A DNA stretch of 64,000 bases, taken from Bactrocera neohumeralis. Taxonomy: Eukaryota > Arthropoda > Insecta > Diptera > Tephritidae. The stretch covers positions 34,076,839 to 34,140,838 of the forward strand of contig NC_065919.1 of the NCBI RefSeq assembly GCF_024586455.1, given 5' to 3'. The notes beneath the pieces are model-generated. The model did no database searches, was not told the origin of the DNA, and saw nothing but the letters and a program-made list of their open reading frames with translations. Position 1 is the first letter of the stretch; every line of letters starts with the position of its first letter. Both the position numbers and the translations under genes were made by a program. Of this stretch, positions 35,801-47,944 are shown piece after piece.

Positions 35801-35849
35801 GAATTTTTTTATTAGTCCCAAATTGTTCACTTTGTTTTAGACACGTGAA

Positions 35850-36480
35850 ATACTGAATATGTTTGGGTTTGTCAGTGGTTTTCCTAGCTAACAAACGAGC
35901 GGCTGGTCAGTTGTCTCCGAGCACCTAGAGAGTCAGGACAAACATTTTTGCGAGACGTGTTTCTGTATGTGAAAAATGCTGCGTTCGTTAGAGCAGAGGT
36001 ACGCCATTAAATTCTGTATGCAACTTGGTAAATCTGCGACCGAGACGTTTGATATGATCAAACAGGCTTACCCAGATGTAGCTTTAAGAAGAATTGGTGT
36101 GTTTCGGTGGCACCAGGCCTTTTTTGATATCAAGGCTTCATGAATTTGTTCCTCATGGACAAACCGTCAACGCCAAGTTTTACCTGGAAGTCCTCAAGAG
36201 ACTCAAACGAAGGGTCAACCAGGTCCGACAAGACATCGCAGGCGAGTGGAAGTTGCACCACGACAACGCCCCGGCTAACACCGCCTTTCTTCTGAACAGC
36301 TACCTAACCAAGGCCGGCAACACTTTCGCAGCTCTCAAGGCTATTCCGGAGAATGCCTTCCGTGAGGCCTTCAATGCTTAAAAATCGTCCAGGCAGCGCT
36401 ACTTCGACGCAGAAAATTCGCTAGATTCTGTTCGGGAAATTTCGATTTACACTGATGAAAGTGTTACCTTGATGGAATAA
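35850..36480 (+). pseudogene. mariner element with internal deletion
   Basis: A leader containing ACGAGCGGCTGGTCAGTTG precedes LEQRYAIKFCMQLGKSATET, the mariner N-terminus (about 35,980). FDMIKQAYPDVALRR follows, then a deletion to HEFVPHGQTVNAKFYLEVLK and EWKLHHDNAPANTAF (36,240-36,290, second catalytic Asp region), ending FAALKAIPENAFREAFNAW-like. The first Asp region is lost. The leader recurs at 61,600-61,690. Confidence 0.8.
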
Positions 36481-36484
36481 TGTC

Positions 36485-36932
36485 TCTAGTAGAAAAATGG
36501 CAAAAGAGGTTGTTGACCTGATTGGTACATATTTGTTTATTTAAATATTTATTATAAGGACGTGATGTTGAAGAATGTGCGACACCAAAAGAGAATGTGC
36601 CGCCAAAGATCATGAATAGGGATGGGCACGACCACAACTAGACGACTCTCATAAAACGGCATTGTGTTAGTGCGCTTACAGTATGACAAAGTGATTCAGC
36701 TTGTCTTTGCCGGACTGAATACATATGTATGTACTCGTGCAGTTGAATGCATCAAAATTAATATTACTTCATGAGAGTGTTATAGTTGGACAATGTGTGG
36801 CATTTAAAAAAGGGTCAACTGTTCAGTTAACTGTTGATCGCAGATTAGGGGTAAAGGGATGCTCAACTTATTGTAGTGTGAGAACGCCTCATAACTTTCA
36901 GCTCAGACCTAGGCCCGGTAGCCTAAAGCTAC
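36485..36932. other. Interval left of the tandem duplication
   Basis: No recognisable gene. A 116-codon plus-strand frame (36,725-37,075) runs into the duplicated unit but has no motif before it. Confidence 0.4.
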
Positions 36933-36937
36933 GATTA

Positions 36938-37800
36938 CAGAAAACTCCACCTCCTAGCTTCAACCCATTCGTAAACAAGTTCACAACGCCTCTTCTCCAA
37001 CGACTTCTACGCAGAGAAGAGCACCATGAGTGGCTTCTGAGACGCAGTGATACAAGTTTTCAGGAATGCAGTTGATGAAGGATAGAATTTCTCTAAACCG
37101 GGAATGTCTACGGATGCTATGTTTAAAATTGCATTAAAGGTTATTGTGGGTATCCATGAAGAAGTTCGAAATGCAATTACCTGTCTGAAGAACAACAAAG
37201 CGGCAGGGACCGATGGATTTCCGGTCGAGCTATTCAAACGCGGCGGCGAGGAACTGATAAGGAGCATGCATCAACTTCTTTGTAGAATATAGTCGGACAA
37301 AAGCATGCCCAACGCTTGGAATTTAAGTGTGCTCTGCCCAATCCCCAAAAAGGGAAACTCCATATTCTGCGCCAACTACCAGCTCCTCAACATCGCATAT
37401 AAGGTTTTATCGAGCTTATCACTGCACCAAATCTTGGAAAAGACCCGTAAAAAGAGAATTGACACACACCACCTTCTCGTCGATTTGAGGGCCGATTTTG
37501 ACAGGGCGAGAAGGAGCTGCCTTTATACCGCTACGTCTGAATTTGTATCCCCGCAAAAGTAATACAGCTGTGTAAACTGACCTTGAGCAACATCAAAAGC
37601 TCCATCTGGATAGGGAAAGAACTCTTCGACTCGTTCGATACCAAACGAGGTTTCAGACAAGGCGACTCCTTATCGTGTGACTTCATCAATCTGCTTCTGG
37701 AGAAAATAGTTCGAGCTGCAGAACTAAATAGAGAGGTACAATCTTCTATAAGAGTGTACAGCTGCTGGCGTACGCCGATGATTTTGAGTTATGCTGGCTA
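36938..37800 (+). pseudogene. RTE-like reverse-transcriptase fragment, plus strand (copy A)
   Basis: Frames give EVRNAITCLKNNKAAGTDGF followed by PVELFKRGG (RT fingers), NAWNLSVLCPIPKKGNS, ANYQLLNIAYKVLSS, then after a shift FDSFDTKRGFRQGDSLSCDF and a decayed YADD region (AYADDF-like, about 37,765). Stops at 37,290 and 37,560 plus shifts make it non-functional. It faces the antisense RTE at 38,820-41,275, forming an inverted RTE pair inside the unit. Confidence 0.85.
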
Positions 37801-37804
37801 AGGG

Positions 37805-38640
37805 AGCAAAAGGAGTGGGGCCTTTCGGGACATCTCATCAGCACCACCGGGACCCCACTCCGTTACGACCTATCTGTCGTAAAGAAGACTATATATGAGA
37901 TGCTTGAAGTTCGATTCCGTCTCAAATTTTTCCGAGACCTTAATCACCGTCAGTGTGGCACGACCTGCCTTTATTGTAAGCATGCTGGGACCTCTATGTA
38001 TTCTGTTTCTAATGTGCACTCCAAGAGCAAGTGAATCAGGACCTCTGTCCTGCAAACTGTCACAAAAGTGGCGAAGTTTCCCCTATTACCATTATATATG
38101 TATGTTTTCACTACATACAAAATCAGTAAGTGACTAACCTCTTGCATTTGTCTCCAAACTCCCACAGGAAGTGTGCGTAGACTTGGCATCCGTGCTGATT
38201 ATTACGTCGTCGTGGCTCCGCTTGGCCTCTGCCAGAGCTGTTTTCAACGGATTAAGAGGTGGCTTTACTTCGTCGTCATGGGGCATGTAAGAAGATACAA
38301 GCTTCGGCTTTGTCTGCCATCCTAACAGTAACGTCGTCCTCTTTGATGAAATAGGTAAAAAAAAATTAATTTCTTTTCCAGCCAATAAACAAGTTTTACT
38401 GGCCGCCGTTAGCTTGTGAATTTTTGTCCTTAATCCAGAGATGCCATTTCAACTTAGCCACGGCTCTTGGATAAGGACAACGCTACCTTCGTCCCTGACT
38501 AGATGAAGCAAGGGATCGGCGGAGGTCGCTTTTACGTGCTGGAAATTAATTTTAAGGATCTTCATCCTCCAAACTCTTCTCAAGAAATGCAAGACGAACC
38601 TCTACGAATAAGCGCACGAGACTGAATACTGGTCCATCAA
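37805..38640 (-). pseudogene. Second LINE type, R1/I-group-like, antisense fragments (copy A)
   Basis: The minus strand of 38,134-38,385 reads PKLVSSYMPHDDEVKPPLNP, then DDVIISTDAKSTHTSCGSLE, then TNARG, aligning with the endonuclease core (DANAHH..WGS..N.RG) of R1/jockey-group LINEs. Here the usual His-His is Thr-His and Trp is Cys. 37,870-38,110 holds a C-terminal cysteine-rich remnant (VCRTEVLIHLLLEC). The RT between them is deleted. The clade is uncertain. Confidence 0.6.
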
Positions 38641-38819
38641 TTAACGATCCGCTCAACGTGCCCACCGCATCCGAGAGTACAGAGTCATCTTCATTTTCGT
38701 CTTCTCTCCCTTCTCCTCCGAGCCCACTGAAGGCAGCGGATCATTTATCTATAAAATAATGGTGCCGAATTTTTATTGCTTTCAACGCATTATGTAATAC
38801 TCGTAGGCTAGTAATAAAG

Positions 38820-41275
38820 CACTGAATTGGAGGTTCCAAGCGAAGCCAGGCCCTTCTCCACCTGGTCTTTCCAACGGAGTGGAGGTCTTGCTCTTTCTCT
38901 TCTTTCCCCGATTGGTACTGCGTCGAATACTTTCAGAGCTGGAGAGTTTCCGCTCATACGCTCAGCGTATCCGCTGTCTCTTAATTCGCTGAACTATGTC
39001 AATGTCGTTGTATATCTCAAACAGCTCATCGTTCCATCAAATGCGAAGGGGACCATAAAACCTTTCTCTCAAAAACTCGTAACGTCGACACATCAGGTGT
39101 TGCCATCGGTTATGCCTCTGCACCATACAGCAGGACGGGAATAATGAGTGATTTATAGAGTTTGGTTTTGTTCGTCGAGAGAGGACTTTACTTCTCTACT
39201 ATTGCCTACTCTGTCCGAAATACAACCTGTTGGCAAGAGTTATTCTGCTTTGAATTTCGAGGCTGACATTGTTGTTGGTGTTGATACTGGTTCCAAGATA
39301 GAAGAAATTATCTTCGACTTCAAAGTTATAACTGCCAACAGTGACATGAGAGCCAAGTCGAAAGTGCGACATTCTGGAGAAAGCAGAATTTACTGCGCCG
39401 ATGTTGAGGCCATTGATATCAATATCATCGGCGTACGCCAGCAGCTGTGTATTCTTATAGAAGATTGTACCTGCTCGATTAAGCAGTATATTGAAAAAGT
39501 CGCACGATAGGGAGTCGCCTTGTCTAAAACCTTTTTTGGAATCGAATGGCTCGTAGAGGTCCTTCACGATTCTGAAAGAGCTTTTTATTTTGCTTAACGT
39601 CAGTTTACACAGCCGTATTAGTTTCGCGGGTATACCAAATTCAGACGGAGCCGCATAATGGCAGCTCCTTTTCGTGCTGTCAAAATCAGCGTTGAAATCG
39701 ACGAAGAGATTGTGCGTGTCGATTCTCTTTTCACGGGTCTTTTCCTAAATTTGGCGCATGGTGAATATCTGGTCAGTTGTTCATTTGCCAGGCCTAAAGG
39801 CACACTGATAAGGTCCAATAGGTTTATTGACGGTGGGCTTTAATCTCTTACACAATGCGCTCGATAGAACCTTATACGCGATGTTGAGGAGGCTTATTCA
39901 ACGGTAGTTGGTGCAGTTTGTGAGGTCTCCTGCTTTGTGGATTGGGCAGAGCACACTTAAATTCCAATCGTTGGGCATGTTTTCGTCCGATCATATTCTA
40001 TATTTCTTCGCCGCCGTGTCGAATAGCTCGGTCGGCAATCCATCGGGCCCTGCCGCTTTGTTGTTCTTCAGATGGTAATTGCTATTTGAGCTTCTTCATG
40101 GTCGGACAATGGAACCTCTGCCCCATCGTCATCGAGGTAGGCAGTCTGCTTTCTCTCCTCTGCGACATGGCTCTCCTCATCGTACCAGCTGTTATTTTGT
40201 ATTTTTCGAAAACCAATCGTTTCGGTTGCAGCTGTACGTAAGGGGCTTGAAATGCCGTCCCATAGTTCCCTTATACCGAGTTGTTGACGAATGCTCTCGG
40301 AGAGCAGGAGTGCAAGTCGAGTAGAAAATCGTTCGGCTGTCTGTTTTGATTGCAGCTTCTCGAAGTCGAACCTTCCTTGTATTTGTTGACGTGCGTTTTT
40401 TGCTGCACAGAGGCGGGTGCGAATCTTGGCTGCAACAAGACAGTGGTCCGAGTCGATGTTAGGACCTCGGAGCGTACGCACCTCTAGAACACTGGAGACA
40501 ACATGTTCGATCAGGTTTGGTGACTTTTCGATCCGGAGACGACTAGGTAGCTTGGTGATTTTTTTATGCTGGAATCTAGTACTATATCTAGTAGAATATA
40601 GATAACCATATTTCGGGGCCCGGCGAAGTCGATCAGCCTCAACCCATTGTTTCCTCGTGGAGGCTGAATTTACCGACTGTTGCGCCAACGATACCTTCTT
40701 TGCCCACGCTGGCGTTAAAATCGCCAAGCAAAATTTTGACACATCTTTGGACACATCGTCCTTCTCTTCCGTCGGGGCGAGGACGCAAAGAAGCGATATG
40801 TTGACGAACCTAGGTTTGTTGCGGATTGTGGCTAGACGTTTTTCCACCGGAGTGAATGTGAGTAATCGGCGACGGCGTCTCTCTCCCACCATGAATCCCA
40901 TACTGAATTTGCGCTTCTTTATATGGCGACTGTAGTAAATGCCACAAGGACCAACTCATTTTAGTCCTTGTCCCGTTCATCGCATTTTTTGGACCGTTTT
41001 GATGACAGTCATTTGTTGTGAACCAGCTGGCAGCGGCACCTTTCCAATTAAGGGACCAGACATTCCAGTTGCATGCCCTTAAATCGTTATCCTTAATGCG
41101 TTATGCTTAATGCGCTGTTTATTGGTTTTCTTTGGGGGGCGCAAAACCCTGAGTAGGGATGTTTCGTCTTCTCACTTTAGCTCGTCTTCAAAAGGATGTT
41201 CTTAGGCTACCCGGAGAATACTTGGTCTAGGGAGGGATTTAGTGAGCTGCTTGAGCCATATGTAAATCCATCCTC
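38820..41275 (-). mobile_element. RTE-like LINE, antisense, nearly full span with deletions (copy A)
   Basis: Going from the 5' side (41,275) on the minus strand: the leader; then the endonuclease in frame 40,901-40,068 (GERRRRRLLTFTPVEKRLAT, then NISLLCVLAPTEEKDDVSKD, then NIDSDHCLVAAKI with the SDH motif); the linker; the RT (39,567-39,199: QGDSLSCDFFNILL, LLAYADDIDINGLN, FEVEDNFFYLGTSINTNNN); and the C-terminal region (39,000-38,830). Short deletions and stops occur, for example in the GDFN motif region (FCLAILTPAWAKK frame). Dead, but the most complete architecture of this family in the window. The same frames recur in copy B. Confidence 0.85.
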
Positions 41276-41284
41276 CTTATAACG

Positions 41285-41780
41285 GGTGATTTTTTAAGAG
41301 CTTGATAACTTTTTTTAAAAAAAAACGCATAAAATTTGCAAAATCTCATCGGTTCTTTATTTGAAACGTTAGATTGGTTCATGACATTTACTTTTTGAAG
41401 ATAATTTCATTTATCAACTGATGATCAACACGTCAGAAAAATAACAAGAATTGATGCTTTAGATTCGACGATTAACGGTCAGAGATGTTATGGGTATCGA
41501 TGGAATATCGGGAGGATCAGTGAAACCCATTTTAAAAGATCATTTGGATGTGGAAAAAGAGATTGGTTCGAAAATCACAAAATTTTTGCGAAAATCAGCG
41601 TCTGTGAAACAATACTTGCCGACTACCGGGATGTTATGAAATGTATTATTACTGGCGATGAGTCTTGGATCTATGCTTATGACCCGGAAACAGACGATTA
41701 ATCGGCCTAATATCGTGGCAAAGATGAACCGAAGCCGAAAAAACCAAGTCAAAGCAGGTCAAAAATCAAGGTTATGTTGA
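41285..41780 (+). pseudogene. mariner fragment a (copy A)
   Basis: It starts with GGGTGATTTTTTAAGAGCTT, a mariner-type terminal form. It then reads LRVRDVMGIDGISGGSVKPI (second helix-turn-helix), a frameshifted linker, and CIITGDESWIYAYDPET (first catalytic Asp), ending KPKKPSQSRSKIKVMLTV. The C-terminal half is absent. Confidence 0.8.
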
Positions 41781-41784
41781 CAGT

Positions 41785-41850
41785 TTTGACTGTCAACCGT
41801 TATGTGAACAAAACTATAATACTCTCCTTAGCAACATTGTTGCGAGAGTA
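41785..41850 (-). repeat. DINE-like family B end fragment (copy A)
   Basis: CCGTTATGTGAACAAAACTA and AATACTCTCCTTAGCAACAT followed by TGTTGCGAGAGTAT form an imperfect hairpin resembling the terminal part of family B (compare 13,487). Confidence 0.5.
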
Positions 41851-41954
41851 TAAAAACATACTGAAACATATCTCACCACATGACGTGTCTATGAGATTTA
41901 GCCCCCACCAGAGGTAAGATAAAAATGGTATATTTCACCTTCTCCTGGTATTAT

Positions 41955-42800
41955 AAAACAAATACTATTTAAGAAAACCTGCAGAGTCGCAACGAATGCT
42001 TGTCGAAGCATATGATGGTTATGCTCTATCAGAAGCACTTTCGAAAAGATGATTTCAACGGTTCTAAAATAATGAGTTTGATGTGAGAACGTGGAAAAAA
42101 CAGTTTGAAAGCGCCGAACTGCTAGCAATATTTGATGAAGTTTATACTTTGAGTCAAAAGCAATGGCAGTAAATGTTGCAGAACAAACAATTTTAGGAGT
42201 GTTGAAAATGCTTTCCATATGTGTTGAATGAAAGATAAATGGAAAACCGAAAAAACACTTGTGAAATTTTGCCCGAAAAAATTCAGCTTTGCATTAAGAA
42301 CGGAGAAAATCATGGTTTAATCCGAGACAATCATCAACATCGACATAAAAAACTAATCGATTCGGTAAGAAGGCTAAACTTTGTGTTTGGTGGGATCAGA
42401 GGGGTGTTGTATATCATGAGCTTCTAAAACCTGGTGAAACTGTTAATATTAATTGCTACAGACAACAAATGATCTAGAACCATGCATTGATTGAAAAACG
42501 ACCAGAATGGGCCAGACAACACGGCGAAGTAATTTTGTTAATCGACAACGCACCTGCAAGGCAAAAACGCTTCAGGATAAAATCAAAGTACTTGACTGGG
42601 TGCCCCTTCCGCCGTATCCATCAGACATGTTCCATTCGAATTAGCATTTTATTTTCAACGATATGGGACACGCATTGCCTGAGCAGACCTTCGATTCCTA
42701 GTCAGAAGTCGAAAATTGGGGGTCTGATTGGTTTTCTTTAAAAGACGAACATTTATAAGTTTCAGCTGATATCATTTTCTAACCGAATAAAACACATGGT
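41955..42800 (+). pseudogene. mariner fragment b, near full length but heavily broken (copy A)
   Basis: Pieces in several frames: RMLVEAYDGYALSEALSKR and FDVRTWKKQFESAELLAIFD (N-terminal helices), MENRKNTCEILPEKIQLCIK, WWDQRGVVYHELLKPGET, LIEKRPEWARQHGEVILLID followed by NAPARQ (second catalytic Asp region, LHDNAP in intact genes), and a decayed SPDLAPSDYHLF-like block. Many stops. The first catalytic Asp region is disrupted. Confidence 0.8.
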
Positions 42801-42912
42801 TAAAGTGAAAAAATCTTCCACTTTCAATTTTGTGCTAAACAATTTTTAATAACAATTCCAATAAATAAAATAAATATGTATGTATTAGGGTGCATATTAG
42901 GGTGCCTGATTA

Positions 42913-43775
42913 CAGAAAACTCCACCTCCTAGCTTCAACCCATTCGTAAACAAGTTCACAACGCCTCTTCTCCAACGACTTCTACGCAGAGAAGAGCACC
43001 ATGAGTGGCTTCTGAGACGCAGTGATACAAGTTTTCAGGAATGCAGTTGATGAAGGATAGAATTTCTCTAAACCGGGAATGTCTACGGATGCTATGTTTA
43101 AAATTGCATTAAAGGTTATTGTGGGTATCCATGAAGAAGTTCGAAATGCAATTACCTGTCTGAAGAACAACAAAGCGGCAGGGACCGATGGATTTCCGGT
43201 CGAGCTATTCAAACGCGGCGGCGAGGAACTGATAAGGAGCATGCATCAACTTCTTTGTAGAATATAGTCGGACAAAAGCATGCCCAACGCTTGGAATTTA
43301 AGTGTGCTCTGCCCAATCCCCAAAAAGGGAAACTCCATATTCTGCGCCAACTACCAGCTCCTCAACATCGCATATAAGGTTTTATCGAGCTTATCACTGC
43401 ACCAAATCTTGGAAAAGACCCGTAAAAAGAGAATTGACACACACCACCTTCTCGTCGATTTGAGGGCCGATTTTGACAGGGCGAGAAGGAGCTGCCTTTA
43501 TACCGCTACGTCTGAATTTGTATCCCCGCAAAAGTAATACAGCTGTGTAAACTGACCTTGAGCAACATCAAAAGCTCCATCTGGATAGGGAAAGAACTCT
43601 TCGACTCGTTCGATACCAAACGAGGTTTCAGACAAGGCGACTCCTTATCGTGTGACTTCATCAATCTGCTTCTGGAGAAAATAGTTCGAGCTGCAGAACT
43701 AAATAGAGAGGTACAATCTTCTATAAGAGTGTACAGCTGCTGGCGTACGCCGATGATTTTGAGTTATGCTGGCTA
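42913..43775 (+). pseudogene. RTE-like reverse-transcriptase fragment, plus strand (copy B)
   Basis: Identical in reading frames to 36,938-37,800, including the same stops and frameshifts, showing that the damage predates the duplication. Confidence 0.85.
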
Positions 43776-43779
43776 AGGG

Positions 43780-44615
43780 AGCAAAAGGAGTGGGGCCTTT
43801 CGGGACATCTCATCAGCACCACCGGGACCCCACTCCGTTACGACCTATCTGTCGTAAAGAAGACTATATATGAGATGCTTGAAGTTCGATTCCGTCTCAA
43901 ATTTTTCCGAGACCTTAATCACCGTCAGTGTGGCACGACCTGCCTTTATTGTAAGCATGCTGGGACCTCTATGTATTCTGTTTCTAATGTGCACTCCAAG
44001 AGCAAGTGAATCAGGACCTCTGTCCTGCAAACTGTCACAAAAGTGGCGAAGTTTCCCCTATTACCATTATATATGTATGTTTTCACTACATACAAAATCA
44101 GTAAGTGACTAACCTCTTGCATTTGTCTCCAAACTCCCACAGGAAGTGTGCGTAGACTTGACATCCGTGCTGATTATTACGTCGTCGTGGCTCCGCTTGG
44201 CCTCTGCCAGAGCTGTTTTCAACGGATTAAGAGGTGGCTTTACTTCGTCGTCATGGGGCATGTAAGAAGATACAAGCTTCGGCTTTGTCTGCCATCCTAA
44301 CAGTAACGTCGTCCTCTTTGATGAAATAGGTAAAAAAAAATTAATTTCTTTTCCAGCCAATAAACAAGTTTTACTGGCCGCCGTTAGCTTGTGAATTTTT
44401 GTCCTTAATCCAGAGATGCCATTTCAACTTAGCCACGGCTCTTGGATAAGGACAACGCTACCTTCGTCCCTGACTAGATGAAGCAAGGGATCGGCGGAGG
44501 TCGCTTTTACGTGCTGGAAATTAATTTTAAGGATCTTCATCCTCCAAACTCTTCTCAAGAAATGCAAGACGAACCTCTACGAATAAGCGCACGAGACTGA
44601 ATACTGGTCCATCAA
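43780..44615 (-). pseudogene. Second LINE type fragments (copy B)
   Basis: Counterpart of 37,805-38,640. The single visible base change turns STDAKSTH into STDVKSTH in the endonuclease remnant and MPSL into MSSL on the adjacent frame. Confidence 0.6.
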
Positions 44616-44794
44616 TTAACGATCCGCTCAACGTGCCCACCGCATCCGAGAGTACAGAGTCATCTTCATTTTCGTCTTCTCTCCCTTCTCCTCCGAGCCC
44701 ACTGAAGGCAGCGGATCATTTATCTATAAAATAATGGTGCCGAATTTTTATTGCTTTCAACGCATTATGTAATACTCGTAGGCTAGTAATAAAG

Positions 44795-47260
44795 CACTGA
44801 ATTGGAGGTTCCAAGCGAAGCCAGGCCCTTCTCCACCTGGTCTTTCCAACGGAGTGGAGGTCTTGCTCTTTCTCTTCTTTCCCCGATTGGTACTGCGTCG
44901 AATACTTTCAGAGCTGGAGAGTTTCCGCTCATACGCTCAGCGTATCCGCTGTCTCTTAATTCGCTGAACTATGTCAATGTCGTTGTATATCTCAAACAGC
45001 TCATCGTTCCATCAAATGCGAAGGGGACCATAAAACCTTTCTCTCAAAAACTCGTAACGTCGACACATCAGGTGTTGCCATCGGTTATGCCTCTGCAACC
45101 ATACAGCAGGACGGGAATAATGAGTGATTTATAGAGTTTGGTTTTTGTTCGTCGAGAGAGGACTTTACTTCTCTACTATTGCCTACTCTGTCCGAAATAC
45201 AACCTGTTGGCAAGAGTTATTCTGCTTTGAATTTCGAGGCTGACATTGTTGTTGGTGTTGATACTGGTTCCAAGATAGAAGAAATTATCTTCGACTTCAA
45301 AGTTATAACTGCCAACAGTGACATGAGAGCCAAGTCGAAAGTGCGACATTCTGGAGAAAGCAGAATTTACTGCGCCGATGTTGAGGCCATTGATATCAAT
45401 ATCATCGGCGTACGCCAGCAGCTGTGTATTCTTATAGAAGATTGTACCTGCTCGATTAAGCAGTATATTGAAAAAGTCGCACGATAGGGAGTCGCCTTGT
45501 CTAAAACCTTTTTTGGAATCGAATGGCTCGTAGAGGTCCTTCACGATTCTGAAAGAGCTTTTTATTTTGCTTAACGTCAGTTTACACAGCCGTATTAGTT
45601 TCGCGGGTATACCAAATTCAGACGGAGCCGCATAATGGCAGCTCCTTTTCGTGCTGTCAAAATCAGCGTTGAAATCGACGAAGAGATTGTGCGTGTCGAT
45701 TCTCTTTTCACGGGTCTTTTCCTAAATTTGGCGCATGGTGAATATCTGGTCAGTTGTTCATTTGCCAGGCCTAAAGGCACACTGATAAGGTCCAATAGGT
45801 TTATTGACGGTGGGCTTTAATCTCTTACACAATGCGCTCGATAGAACCTTATACGCGATGTTGAGGAGGCTTATTCAACGGTAGTTGGTGCAGTTTGTGA
45901 GGTCTCCTGCTTTGTGGATTGGGCAGAGCACACTTAAATTCCAATCGTTGGGCATGTTTTCGTCCGATCATATTCTATATTTCTTCGCCGCCGTGTCGAA
46001 TAGCTCGGTCGGCAATCCATCGGGCCCTGCCGCTTTGTTGTTCTTCAGATGGTAATTGCTATTTGAGCTTCTTCATGGTCTCGGACAATGGAACCTCTGC
46101 CCCATCGTCATCGAGGTAGGCAGTCTGCTTTCTCTCCTCTGCGACATGGCTCTCCTCATCGTACCAGCTGTTATTTTGTATTTTTCGAAAACCAATCGTT
46201 TCGGTTGCAGCTGTACGTAAGGGGCTTGAAATGCCGTCCCATAGTTCCCTTATACCGAGTTGTTGACGAATGCTCTCGGAGAGCAGGAGTGCAAGTCGAG
46301 TAGAAAATCGTTCGGCTGTCTGTTTTGATTGCAGCTTCTCGAAGTCGAACCTTCCTTGTATTTGTTGACGTGCGTTTTTTGCTGCACAGAGGCGGGTGCG
46401 AATCTTGGCTGCAACAAGACAGTGGTCCGAGTCGATGTTAGGACCTCGGAGCGTACGCACCTCTAGAACACTGGAGACAACATGTTCGATCAGGTTTGGT
46501 GACTTTTCGATCCGGAGACGACTAGGTAGCTTGGTGATTTTTTTATGCTGGAATCTAGTACTATAGATAACCATATTTCGGGGCCCGGCGAAGTCGATCA
46601 GCCTCAACCCATTGTTTCCTCGTGGAGGCTGAATTTACCGACTGTTGCGCCAACGATACCTTCTTTGCCCACGCTGGCGTTAAAATCGCCAAGCAAAATT
46701 TTGACACATCTTTGGACACATCGTCCTTCTCTTCCGTCGGGGCGAGGACGCAAAGAAGCGATATGTTGACGAACCTAGGTTTGTTGCGGATTGTGGCTAG
46801 ACGTTTTTCCACCGGAGTGAATGTGAGTAATCGGCGACGGCGTCTCTCTCCCACCATGAATCCCATACTGAATTTGCGCTTCTTTATATGGCGACTGTAG
46901 TAAATGCCACAAGGACCAACTCATTTTAGTCCTTGTCCCGTTCATCGCATTTTTTGGACCGTTTTGATGACAGTCATTTGTTGTGAACCAGCTGGCAGCG
47001 GCACCTTTCCAATTAAGGGACCAGACATTCCAGTTGCATGCCCTTAAATCGTTATCCTTAATGCGTTATCCTTAATGCGTTATGCTTAATGCGCTGTTTA
47101 TTGGTTTTCTTTGGGGGGCGCAAAACCCTGAGTAGGGATGTTTCGTCTTCTCACTTTAGCTCGTCTTCAAAAGGATGTTCTTAGGCTACCCGGAGAATAC
47201 TTGGTCTAGGGAGGGATTTAGTGAGCTGCTTGAGCCATATGTAAATCCATCCTCCTTATA
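44795..47260 (-). mobile_element. RTE-like LINE, antisense (copy B)
   Basis: Counterpart of 38,820-41,275. The 14-bp deletion near 46,561 and the TC insertion near 46,080 split the long endonuclease frame of copy A into two shorter ones (46,866-46,561 and 46,607-46,059). Confidence 0.85.
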
Positions 47261-47261
47261 A

Positions 47262-47765
47262 CGGGTGATTTTTTAAGAGCTTGATAACTTTTTTTAAAAA
47301 AAACGCATAAAATTTGCAAAATCTCATCGGTTCTTTATTTGAAACGTTAGATTGGTTCATGACATTTACTTTTTGAAGATAATTTCATTTATCAACTGAT
47401 GATCAACACGTCAGAAAAATAACAAGAATTGATGCTTTAGATTCGACGATTAACGGTCAGAGATGTTATGGGTATCGATGGAATATCGGGAGGATCAGTG
47501 AAACCCATTTTAAAAGATCATTTGGATGTGGAAAAAGAGATTGGTTCGAAAATCACAAAATTTTTGCGAAAATCAGCGTCGCATTAACGTCCGTGAAACA
47601 ATACTTGCCGACTACCGGGATGTTATGAAATGTATTATTACTGGCGATGAGTCTTGGATCTATGCTTATGACCCGGAAACAGACGATTAATCGGCCTAAT
47701 ATCGTGGCAAAGATGAACCGAAGCCGAAAAAACCAAGTCAAAGCAGGTCAAAAATCAAGGTTATG
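47262..47765 (+). pseudogene. mariner fragment a (copy B)
   Basis: Counterpart of 41,285-41,780. It has 11 extra bases (GCATTAACGTC) at about 47,581, which look closer to the expected coding sequence (NVCETILAD-like) than copy A, suggesting that copy A lost them. Confidence 0.8.
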
Positions 47766-47944
47766 TTGACAGTTTTGACTGTCAACCGTTATGTGAACAA
47801 AACTATAATACTCTCCTTAGCAACATTGTTGCGAGAGTATAAAAACATACTGAAACATATCTCACCACATGACGTGTCTATGAGATTTAGCCCCCCACCA
47901 GAGGTAAGATAAAAATGGTATATTTCACCTTCTCCTGGTATTAT

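Larger units (their letters stand above)
36933..42907. repeat. Tandem duplication, copy A (about 5.98 kb)
   Basis: The unit starts at GATTACAGAAAACTCCACC and ends inside a family-C MITE (GGGTGCCT). Copy B follows with no spacer. The offset between copies is 5975 bp at the left and 5990 bp at the right. I found eight indels that account exactly for this 15-bp change and only about two substitutions. The two-base GA occurs at all three junctions. Confidence 0.95.

Noticed and set aside
36725..37075. 116-codon ORF as a host gene
   Set aside because: It straddles the left duplication breakpoint and its second half is RTE-derived in the wrong frame.
40079..40935. Plus-strand ORFs in the duplicated region (and at 46,088-46,900)
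   Set aside because: Antisense to the RTE endonuclease, which carries the recognisable motifs.
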